From the NCBI GenBank assembly GCA_964432155.1, contig CAYSMF010000033.1, positions 1 through 6,683 on the forward strand: 6,683 nt of DNA, written 5' to 3'. This document shows positions 1 to 5,099 of this stretch, piece after piece. Source of the stretch: UBA10438 sp964432155. GTDB lineage: Bacteria > Bacteroidota > Ignavibacteria > Kapaibacteriales > Kapaibacteriaceae. The notes under the pieces are model-generated. The model was not told the DNA's origin. It ran no database searches and worked only from the letters and a program-made list of their open reading frames with translations. The position numbers were made by a program, and so were the translations under genes. Position 1 is the stretch's first letter. Each line of letters starts with the position of its first letter.

Positions 1-41
1 ACATATGTCCTACCCTTTTCGTTTTACTGCTTGCTTCCTGT

Positions 42-53
42 TGTCAAAGAACA
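42..53 (-). promoter_or_regulatory. boxA-like rRNA antitermination site
   Basis: The minus strand reads TGTTCTTTGACA, matching 10 of 12 positions of the E. coli rrn boxA (TGCTCTTTAACA). It also resembles the TGTTCTTTGA form found before rRNA genes in Gram-positive bacteria and Bacteroidota. BoxA in nascent RNA is bound by NusB/S10 and prevents premature termination of rRNA operons. The sequence that follows (41-1) is A/G-rich on this strand, as rRNA leaders often are, and runs off the window. This predicts a 16S rRNA gene shortly beyond base 1. A boxA before 23S is less likely, because protein-coding sequence lies immediately upstream. Confidence 0.6.
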
Positions 54-65
54 CCCACCCGTTTT

Positions 66-88
66 GCGCTCATCGTCGCGATGTGCGC
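66..88 (-). other. Leader hairpin upstream of boxA (possible boxB-like element)
   Basis: A symmetric inverted repeat: GCGC at 66-69 pairs with GCGC at 85-88, and CATCG at 71-75 pairs with CGATG at 79-83. A single mismatch separates the two stem segments (70 and 84) and the loop is three bases (76-78). No T-run follows on either strand, so it is not a typical intrinsic terminator. It lies between the promoter candidate and boxA. In E. coli rrn leaders a hairpin (boxB) likewise precedes boxA, so the arrangement is consistent with an rrn antitermination leader. The functional role is inferred. Confidence 0.4.
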
Positions 89-99
89 GGGGGGAACTT

Positions 100-132
100 C
101 AAACATACGGCAAAAGAGGTATACGAACCAAA
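100..132 (-). promoter_or_regulatory. Candidate promoter of a leftward rRNA operon (Bacteroidota-type)
   Basis: Read on the minus strand, TTTG at 132-129 is followed after 21 bases by TATGTTTG at 107-100. The second box fits the Bacteroidota -7 consensus TAnnTTTG exactly, and TTTG is the -33 element; published spacers are close to this length. The run of C on the minus strand at 94-89, just downstream, would give a GC-rich start region of the kind seen in stringently controlled rRNA promoters. The promoter begins immediately after the stop codon of the minus-strand membrane protein gene. The assignment rests on motif matching plus the boxA downstream; the exact start of transcription is inferred. 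Confidence 0.5.
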
Positions 133-134
133 TC

Positions 135-446
135 CTAGGTGGGATTTTGTTCAGGGTCACGTTCCGCGGACTCCGTTGTACGGAGGAAAAAGGCGCGGAA
201 GAAGACGATCTCCGGGATCAGCAGCAGCACGAGCGACAGCGTGTCGGCTGTAAAGAGCGGCGAGCTGGCCGAGGCAGGCATCAATGCATATGCAATTGGT
301 CCTGTGACAGCCCAGAGAATCGTAAAGACCAGTCCGCACGTCGCCACGGCCAGCGCACCACCCTTGATCCCATCACGCTGCCACCGCATGGTGAACGCGT
401 ATAACGCGCCAACAATGTGGAGGTGGTAGATAATGAGGTCGATCAT
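135..446 (-). CDS. Small three-helix membrane protein, unknown function
   Basis: A 103-residue hydrophobic protein with no family I recognise. It has three likely membrane segments at about residues 3-19, 31-55 and 67-88, and a short charged tail rich in Glu, Arg and Asp. The ATG at 446 is preferred. The frame also stays open to an ATG at 539, but that start would add a Cys/Ile-rich stretch and run antisense through the beginning of cutA. Neither start has a visible Shine-Dalgarno sequence. The gene is divergent from cutA, and its stop codon abuts the rRNA-type promoter candidate that points the same way. The membrane location is a confident prediction; the role is unknown. Confidence 0.65.
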   Translation of the reverse strand: MIDLIIYHLHIVGALYAFTMRWQRDGIKGGALAVATCGLVFTILWAVTGPIAYALMPASASSPLFTADTLSLVLLLIPEIVFFRAFFLRTTESAERDPEQNPT

Positions 447-513
447 GATGCAGATTGCAATGGTGTGGACGATGTTCGGGGGTGCAAAAATGCAACAAAT
501 GTTGGGCAACACG
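447..513. other. Short divergent intergenic region
   Basis: These 67 bases separate the leftward membrane protein gene from cutA. They must carry the control signals of both genes, unless promoters lie inside the coding regions. I see no TAnnTTTG or TATAAT box of good quality on the plus strand. On the minus strand CATTTTTG (492-485) is one base off TAnnTTTG but has no matching TTTG at the right distance. The region shrinks to 43 bases if cutA starts at 490. Confidence 0.4.
478..484 (+). promoter_or_regulatory. Shine-Dalgarno-like GGGGGTG ahead of an alternative cutA start
   Basis: GGGGGTG can pair with the CACCUCC anti-Shine-Dalgarno end of 16S rRNA if one G-U wobble is allowed, and sits 5 bases before the in-frame ATG at 490. 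No comparable sequence precedes the ATGs at 499, 514 or 523. It therefore argues for a longer CutA of 116 residues, against the family alignment that favours 514. Confidence 0.3.
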
Positions 514-840
514 ATGGAAAAGATGGTTCTTGTTCTCACGACATGTGCAACGGCCGACGATGCCGATACGCTGGTACGCTACCTCCTGGAGCGACGTCTG
601 ATCGCCTGCGGGTCGGTGATTCCGGGCATGGTGTCGACCTACGTATGGAACAATGGCGTTGAACACACGGCCGAGCTCCAGCTGATCTTGAAAACCACAT
701 CGACCTTGCGCGATGTGGTCGTGCAGACACTGGCCGAAATCCATCCGTACGAGACCCCAGAGATCGTCTGCCTGACGCCCGAGGTTGTGCACGCCCCCTA
801 TCTCGCATGGGTTTCGGATGCATGCCGACCGACCACGTGA
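514..840 (+). CDS. cutA: CutA, divalent-cation tolerance family protein
   Basis: This is a 108-residue protein of the CutA1 family, small soluble ferredoxin-fold trimers historically linked to copper tolerance; their biochemical role is still uncertain. It carries the family hallmarks in order: the N-terminal strand MVLVLTTCATADDADTL, the motif LIACGSVIPGMVSTYVWNNG (residues 29-48), the ELQLILKTT strand (54-62), HPYETPEI (77-84) and the closing PYLAWV (95-100). Length is typical, since most members have about 100-115 residues. In-frame ATGs exist at 490, 499, 514 and 523. I chose 514 because it leaves the usual short N-terminus, although 490 has the better ribosome-site candidate. The 3' end overlaps radC by 23 bases, suggesting translational coupling. 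It is probably the first gene of the plus-strand cluster. Confidence 0.93.
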   Translation: MEKMVLVLTTCATADDADTLVRYLLERRLIACGSVIPGMVSTYVWNNGVEHTAELQLILKTTSTLRDVVVQTLAEIHPYETPEIVCLTPEVVHAPYLAWVSDACRPTT

Positions 841-1474
841 ACGCCTCGTGCGCTATGGCGCAGGCGTACTGAGCACGCACGAGCTGCTAACGCTGTTGAT
901 CGCGTCGGGCACACCGGGTGCGCCTGCCTCGTCCATCGCGGAAGCACTCACCGAGCGCTTCCCTACTCTGCCAGATCTGGCCGGACGCGACGTTGCGGAG
1001 CTGCGGGCGATTCGAGGGATGGGAACAGCCAAAGCGTCAACCCTCTGCGCTGCGTTCGAACTGGCTCACCGCATCCAGGCGGCCCCCTTCGATGAGCGTC
1101 CGTCGATTACAACGCCTGCAAGCGTTGCACGTCTTCTCACACCGCACATGCGACACCTGCGCACGGAACAGTTTCGCGTGGTGTTACTCAACAGTGCGAA
1201 CCAAATCATTCGTATCGTTGATGTGAGCAGCGGCTCGCTGAATGCTGTGATGATTCACCCACGCGAGGTGTTTCGCATTGCAATCGCCGAAAACGCTGCG
1301 GCCGTGATCCTGGTCCATAATCATCCTTCTGGCAACATTGAACCTTCACGTGAAGATTGCGCAATCACACGACAGCTTGTCGATGCAGGTCGTATCGTCG
1401 ATATTCGCGTCCTTGATCACATCATCATTGGTGGAGATGCGTTTACGTCGTTTGCTGATCGTCACTTGCTGTAG
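818..1474 (+). CDS. radC: RadC family JAB/MPN-domain protein
   Basis: A 218-residue RadC (UPF0758) protein. The N-terminus has the family opening RPRERLVRYGAGVLSTHELL (residues 5-24), followed by a helix-hairpin-helix-like segment with RAIRGMGTAKA (63-73). The C-terminal MPN domain carries the JAMM metal site: the HPRE glutamate (150), HNHPSG (167-172) and Asp180 in EPSREDCAIT. It closes with the family's LDHIIIGGDAFTSF. Length is normal (about 220-230). An in-frame TTG at 785 would add 11 residues without family similarity, so ATG 818 is preferred, inside the end of cutA. RadC was named for DNA repair, but that role was withdrawn in E. coli; a metal-dependent hydrolase activity is inferred from the fold. 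Its 3' end overlaps the next gene by 38 bases. Confidence 0.93.
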   Translation: MHADRPRERLVRYGAGVLSTHELLTLLIASGTPGAPASSIAEALTERFPTLPDLAGRDVAELRAIRGMGTAKASTLCAAFELAHRIQAAPFDERPSITTPASVARLLTPHMRHLRTEQFRVVLLNSANQIIRIVDVSSGSLNAVMIHPREVFRIAIAENAAAVILVHNHPSGNIEPSREDCAITRQLVDAGRIVDIRVLDHIIIGGDAFTSFADRHLL

Positions 1475-1853
1475 CATTGTATGCTGCGTGGCACCAGAGG
1501 TTGCGCATGCACAAGTTCCAGTGCGCGCGGTAGCTCGGAGCGGTGAGTCGCTTGATCGAGTGCAGTCACAGACCGCATTCACGATTACATCAGCCCTCTC
1601 GCTTCCGCCGGATATGGATGTTCAACCATTTATCCGACCGTTCACATCTGCATTGTCAACGCAGCTCATCGGTTGGCCCGGACTGTCGCCATCGACACAA
1701 GCTGTGCTCTCGCAAGAGTCTCTCCTCGAGCGCGCATTCGCCCCATTGCAGGGTCCGTCAATGCAACTCTGGGGTCGCCTACCCGATGGCGGCTTGGTGC
1801 GATGGATCGGCACACGAATGGAGTATGATGCGCCAATGTGGGAGCTACCGTAA
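1437..1853 (+). CDS. Small exported protein with Sec signal peptide, unknown function
   Basis: A 138-residue protein I cannot assign to a family. The N-terminus is a textbook Sec signal: MRLRR, a hydrophobic core (residues 6-19) unusually rich in Cys (11, 12, 16, 17), then EVAHAQ with likely cleavage after Ala25 (A-H-A motif). No lipobox cysteine is properly placed, so a soluble periplasmic or secreted product is expected. The mature part of about 113 residues is Ser/Leu/Pro-rich with no visible catalytic motif. The first 38 bases lie in another frame inside the end of radC; an in-frame GTG at 1431 is an alternative start. The stop TAA shares its last base with the ATG of the next gene, which suggests coupled expression with that membrane protein. 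Confidence 0.75.
   Translation: MRLRRLLIVTCCSIVCCVAPEVAHAQVPVRAVARSGESLDRVQSQTAFTITSALSLPPDMDVQPFIRPFTSALSTQLIGWPGLSPSTQAVLSQESLLERAFAPLQGPSMQLWGRLPDGGLVRWIGTRMEYDAPMWELP
1840..1844 (+). promoter_or_regulatory. Ribosome binding site of the 1853 gene
   Basis: GGGAG lies 8 bases before the ATG at 1853, a good Shine-Dalgarno spacing. It supports this start over the in-frame ATG at 1838, and it is one of the few clear ribosome sites in the window. Confidence 0.5.
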
Positions 1854-2191
1854 TGCGTAATGTGACGCGTGCAATCATCTTTACGGTAACCGTGTTGGTG
1901 TCGTATCTCTGCACCGGACTCCTCGAGGACTACCTCTTGGGTGAAACGGAACGGTTTCGTCCCGTCACAGCAACACTGCTTGGAATGGGCGTGATCGTGT
2001 TGATCTTCGTTCCAGTGTTCAGCTTTACCGAGCGCATTACGGAATCTGTCGTTGCCGCTAGCTTAAAGCAAACGTCGCGTGGAGCAGGACGGATCATTGG
2101 CATCGTGCTCTTCACATTGTTGGTGTTCGCAACACTGTTTGCGATCTATTTGAACAAGTGGTTCGGACTTTCTGTAGGAGATGTGATCTAA
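1853..2191 (+). CDS. Small three-helix membrane protein, unknown function
   Basis: A 112-residue hydrophobic protein with likely membrane segments at about residues 6-26, 38-57 and 81-102. Loops are short, and the one at 58-80 is polar with several Arg and Lys residues. I recognise no family or motif. The start at ATG 1853 is supported by GGGAG 8 bases upstream and by the one-base TAATG overlap with the stop of the exported-protein gene; an in-frame ATG at 1838 would add 5 residues. One base separates its stop from the J-domain gene. Placement suggests it may partner with the exported protein, but nothing in the sequence proves this. Confidence 0.8.
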   Translation: MRNVTRAIIFTVTVLVSYLCTGLLEDYLLGETERFRPVTATLLGMGVIVLIFVPVFSFTERITESVVAASLKQTSRGAGRIIGIVLFTLLVFATLFAIYLNKWFGLSVGDVI

Positions 2192-2192
2192 G

Positions 2193-3029
2193 ATGTCGTT
2201 TACTGATTACTACAAGGAACTCGAGGTTCCTCGCACGGCATCCGATGATGAGATCAAGAAGTCGTTCCGCCGCTTGGCGCGACAGTATCATCCTGATGCG
2301 AACCCCGACAATCCTGGAGCCGAAGAACGCTTCAAGAAGATTTCCGAAGCGTACGATGTGCTCTCTGACCCTACAAAGCGTGCGAAGTACGATCAGCTGT
2401 CGCAGTACTCGCAGTCGGGTCGACGTCCACCTGGTGGACAAGCCTTCTCGATGGATGATGTGGGCGATATGTTTCAAGGCACGTCGTTCGGCGATCTTCT
2501 TTCGGAACTCTTCGGCGCACAACGTGGCGCTCCGCGTCAGCGCACACAACGTCGCGAGGCACCACAACCACGTCGCGTGTTCGGCATTACGCTGACGTTC
2601 ATGGAGTCGTTTAATGGCGCTGCAAAGCGCTTTACGATCGACGGAAAAACAATTGACGTGACGTTTAAGCCTGGTATCGCGAGTGGACAGCGCTTGCGCG
2701 TCCCGGATGGTGAGCTCGAGGTAACAGTTACTCCAGATCCCCGATACCAACGCGATGGTAACGATCTTCGCGTCGTGGAATCCGTTCCTCCATCGCTGCT
2801 CCTCCTCGGCGGATCGCACAACGTGGTCACACCCCGCGGCACGCTCGCTATCACAGTTCCTGCGTGCACTCCATCAGGCAAGGTGCTTCGTGTTAAGGGG
2901 CAAGGAATGCCGATCTATGGCGGTGATTCGCGCGGAGACCTGTATGTTGAACTCACAATCGCTATGCCGTCTACGCTGACACCAGAGCAACAGACGCTGA
3001 TTGAACAACTTCGTGAGAGCGGACTCTAA
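2193..3029 (+). CDS. J-domain co-chaperone, class II (CbpA-like, no zinc finger)
   Basis: A 278-residue Hsp40. Residues 4-68 form a J domain with the HPD motif (33-35) that stimulates DnaK ATPase, preceded by KSFRRLARQY and followed by KKISEAYDVLSDPTKRAKYD. A linker (69-128) is partly Gly/Phe-bearing (SMDDVGDMFQGTSFGDLLSELFG) and then strongly basic (RQRTQRREAPQPRR). C-terminal substrate-binding domains follow: CTD I (129-196, with FKPGIASGQRLRVPDG) and CTD II (198-258, with SGKVLRVKGQGMPIYG and GDLYVELTI). There is no CxxCxGxG repeat, so it is not DnaJ sensu stricto; E. coli CbpA (306 residues) is the closest type. AGGAG (2176-2180) lies 12 bases before the ATG. No dnaK or grpE lies in the window. 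Confidence 0.93.
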   Translation: MSFTDYYKELEVPRTASDDEIKKSFRRLARQYHPDANPDNPGAEERFKKISEAYDVLSDPTKRAKYDQLSQYSQSGRRPPGGQAFSMDDVGDMFQGTSFGDLLSELFGAQRGAPRQRTQRREAPQPRRVFGITLTFMESFNGAAKRFTIDGKTIDVTFKPGIASGQRLRVPDGELEVTVTPDPRYQRDGNDLRVVESVPPSLLLLGGSHNVVTPRGTLAITVPACTPSGKVLRVKGQGMPIYGGDSRGDLYVELTIAMPSTLTPEQQTLIEQLRESGL

Positions 3030-3038
3030 CAAGACACT

Positions 3039-4016
3039 ATGACACGTATCACGTTTGATCATGTAACGAAGTCGTACGACTCGGTGCAGCCACTGAAGGA
3101 TGTATCGTTTACGATTGAACCGGGCGAGTTCTTCGTCCTGGTTGGGCCTTCCGGTTGCGGTAAGAGTACGCTCCTTCGCATGATCGCCGGACTCGAGTCG
3201 ATTACGTCTGGCACGTTGTCGTTCGACAATGTTCCGATGAATACCGTCGAACCACGTCAGCGTGATGTTGGCATGGTGTTTCAGAACTACGCGCTGTATC
3301 CGCATCTCACCGTGTTCGATAACCTTGCGTTTCCACTCGCGATTCGCAAGGAGTCCCGCGAGACAATCACGACACGTGTGAACGAGGTAGCAGAAGTTCT
3401 CAACCTTACACCGTTGTTGGACCGCCGACCAAAGCAACTCTCAGGCGGACAACGTCAGCGTGTTGCTGTAGGACGTGCGATCATTCGCAAGCCACGCGTG
3501 TTCTTGTTCGACGAACCGCTTTCGAACCTCGACGCGCAACTTCGTGCACACATGCGCACAGAGATTCGTGCGTTGCAGCGCAAGCTCGGCGTTACCACAG
3601 TGTACGTGACGCACGATCAGGTTGAAGCGATGACGATGAGTGATCGCATGGCGATCCTTAACGAGGGCATTTTGCAACAGGTTGGTTCGCCAGCAGAGAT
3701 CTACGACAACCCAGCAACGCCCTTTGTTGCGTCGTTCACGGGAAGTCCAGCAATGAACCTGATTCCAATGGACAATCAGATTCTTGGTATTCGTCCGGAG
3801 CGCATTCGCCTGGACAACGATGGCTCGTCGCGAGAACTCGCTGTTCGTACAACAGCACTAGAGTTTATCGGACACGAGTGGCTGGCCCACGGTACCGTCA
3901 ATGCAACACCGGTAATCCTGCGCAGCACCCAAAAGCCAGCTATCGAGATCGATCGCGACATGACGTGGTATGCGCCTGCGTCGGCTATTCGCTGGTTTCC
4001 CGCTCAGCAACGCTGA
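3039..4016 (+). CDS. ABC transporter ATPase, MalK/UgpC/MsmX family, shortened regulatory domain
   Basis: A 325-residue nucleotide-binding subunit with every catalytic motif: Walker A GPSGCGKST (36-44), Q-loop VFQNYALYP (80-88), signature LSGGQRQRV (134-142), Walker B VFLFDEP (154-160, Glu159), D-loop SNLD (162-165) and H-loop His192. The segment ILQQVGSPAEIYDNPATPFVASFTGSPAMN is typical of the carbohydrate-importer (CUT1) class. The C-terminal TOBE/OB region is reduced: only about ten residues separate GSPAMNLIP from GIRPERIRL, where MalK-type proteins usually have about 30-40, so total length is below the usual 350-370. Permease and binding-protein genes are absent nearby, so it may serve transporters encoded elsewhere, as MsmX does in Bacillus. 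It starts 9 bases after the J-domain gene, without a Shine-Dalgarno sequence. The substrate is unknown. Confidence 0.92.
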   Translation: MTRITFDHVTKSYDSVQPLKDVSFTIEPGEFFVLVGPSGCGKSTLLRMIAGLESITSGTLSFDNVPMNTVEPRQRDVGMVFQNYALYPHLTVFDNLAFPLAIRKESRETITTRVNEVAEVLNLTPLLDRRPKQLSGGQRQRVAVGRAIIRKPRVFLFDEPLSNLDAQLRAHMRTEIRALQRKLGVTTVYVTHDQVEAMTMSDRMAILNEGILQQVGSPAEIYDNPATPFVASFTGSPAMNLIPMDNQILGIRPERIRLDNDGSSRELAVRTTALEFIGHEWLAHGTVNATPVILRSTQKPAIEIDRDMTWYAPASAIRWFPAQQR

Positions 4017-4611
4017 GCATCCGGTACATCCCAGCGTAGAACAGAAGCAGGTATGCAACTTCGCTGAGACCAAGGATGACGTTGACGTCGAAGCCAGCGA
4101 CATGCATCATGATGTCGATGTGGAAGAACTTCGGCAACACGAATAGTACAATCGCAGCAATAAACGTCCCCCACGCGATGTACCAGTCACTGCGCATCAT
4201 GTAGCGCGTAAAGAACGCGATCTGCGAAGCGATAAGCATCACAAACGAAACACGCGCCAGAATGGCGTGGATACGCCATACACTCGGCACCGTGTACGTG
4301 GCGATCGCGTTAAGCAGAAACAATGCTACGGCAATCAGCAGGAGTGTTGCTGGACGCGGCGCATGCGCACGCACTGCATGTGCGATGTATCCAACGAGAG
4401 TAACGCCGGCAAGCATTCCAAGGAGCGAGATGAGGTAACCCGTGGGGTTGTCCAGTTCCGACTGAATCGTCGATAGATCAAATCGCGTGAGCGTTGCATT
4501 CGTCGACTGCATCCACGTAGCGATACCAACGGCGTGCGTCACAGCAACCACAAGGCCACTCGCAACGAGCACCTTCCGCAACAGGGTCCACGATGACACA
4601 TACATTGTCAT
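3985..4611 (-). CDS. Six-helix integral membrane protein, unknown function
   Basis: A 208-residue membrane protein with predicted helices at about residues 10-33, 57-80, 87-108, 113-137, 142-163 and 175-198. The N-terminal tail is short and the C-terminal tail acidic (VAERETSE). A polar loop of about 20 residues (34-54) joins helices 1 and 2. I do not recognise the family and see no transporter or enzyme motif. The ATG at 4611 overlaps the TGA of the preceding gene as ATGA, a classic coupling arrangement; ATG 4605 is a minor alternative. Its 3' end overlaps the converging ABC ATPase gene by 32 bases in antisense, so both C-termini are encoded by the same DNA. It is the last gene of the minus cluster. 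Confidence 0.85.
   Translation of the reverse strand: MTMYVSSWTLLRKVLVASGLVVAVTHAVGIATWMQSTNATLTRFDLSTIQSELDNPTGYLISLLGMLAGVTLVGYIAHAVRAHAPRPATLLLIAVALFLLNAIATYTVPSVWRIHAILARVSFVMLIASQIAFFTRYMMRSDWYIAWGTFIAAIVLFVLPKFFHIDIMMHVAGFDVNVILGLSEVAYLLLFYAGMYRMLSVAERETSE
4002..4018. terminator. Candidate bidirectional hairpin at convergent gene ends
   Basis: GCTCAGC at 4002-4008 and GCTGAGC at 4012-4018 form a perfect 7-bp stem with a three-base AAC loop. It sits across the stop codon of the ABC ATPase gene and inside the last codons of the opposing gene. Neither strand has a downstream T-run, so it is not a canonical intrinsic terminator. Its position between two converging clusters suggests it could stall transcription from both sides or protect the 3' ends. 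Chance occurrence within coding sequence is possible. Confidence 0.35.
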
Positions 4612-5081
4612 GCAGTCTGCGGAGCAGGAATGTTCTTCCAGGTTAGCTCGACGATCTCTCGATCAGCCGGATCGACAATAGCGTCAATACTCGCTTGTGC
4701 TCGTTCGTAATACACGCGATGCACATCCGTGCGGCTATCTGCATGCGCTGCCTGAGCGATGATCATCTGCGTGAAACTCACTTCCCAACCAGCAAGTTGA
4801 TTGCGCTGCTGATACGCGTCGCATTGCTGCGCATACACCCATGCAAGCGCACCATGTCCGCAGAACGCGTGAACGTGCGCCAGAAGAAGTGTTGCACGGA
4901 ACGTATTGAGATCGTTGCCGACTTCAGCCCAATGGAAGGCTGCCGCATGTGCCGCATTGAGCATGGCTGTGAGATCACGCTCTGCGGGAGCATCAAGCGT
5001 TCGTTGCCATGCTTCGTTGTTGGCTTCCACGGCAAAGTACCGGTGAAAGCGAGCGAGTTCTTCAGAGGTTGGGTGTTCCAT
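4608..5081 (-). CDS. Soluble all-helical, TPR-like protein, unknown function
   Basis: A 157-residue protein with no signal peptide or membrane segment. The sequence is rich in Ala, His and aromatic residues in amphipathic helices: FHRYFAVEANNEAWQRTL (12-29), LNAAHAAAFHWAEVGN (41-56), FRATLLLAHVHAFCGHGALA (61-80), then AWVYAQQCDAY and VSFTQMIIAQAAHADS. The helix pairs, with their repeated Ala/Gly at packing positions and AAFHWAEVGNDLNTFRATLLLAHVHAFCG, resemble degenerate tetratricopeptide repeats. TPR modules usually mediate protein-protein contacts, so a binding role is inferred. The gene starts 18 bases after the propeller gene without a Shine-Dalgarno sequence, and shares ATGA with the membrane protein gene that follows. 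A cytoplasmic location is likely. Confidence 0.78.
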   Translation of the reverse strand: MEHPTSEELARFHRYFAVEANNEAWQRTLDAPAERDLTAMLNAAHAAAFHWAEVGNDLNTFRATLLLAHVHAFCGHGALAWVYAQQCDAYQQRNQLAGWEVSFTQMIIAQAAHADSRTDVHRVYYERAQASIDAIVDPADREIVELTWKNIPAPQTA

Positions 5082-5099
5082 GGGAGCGCGTGCAGATTG

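Noticed and set aside
66..88. Intrinsic terminator for the minus-strand gene ending at 135
   Set aside because: The stem is followed by A residues, not T, on the minus strand and by G on the plus strand, and it lies downstream of a promoter candidate; a leader structure is more consistent.
5..429. Overlapping plus-strand open frames at the left end (5-253, 81-404, 139-429)
   Set aside because: Their translations are Arg/Cys/His-rich and low in hydrophobic order, typical of antisense frames. They conflict with the well-formed membrane protein on the minus strand and with the rRNA-leader signals.
785..817. TTG 785 as the radC start
   Set aside because: It adds 11 residues with no family similarity and no ribosome site; the conserved RadC opening begins just after ATG 818.
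2112..2819. Long minus-strand open frame (235 codons) opposite the J-domain gene
   Set aside because: It is antisense to an unmistakable J-protein; the product is Arg/Leu/Cys-rich without domain pattern, and comparable antisense frames recur throughout the window because of codon usage.
2874..3437. Minus-strand open frame opposite the end of the J-domain gene and the ABC ATPase
   Set aside because: It spans two conserved genes in antisense and shows no motif; a composition artefact.
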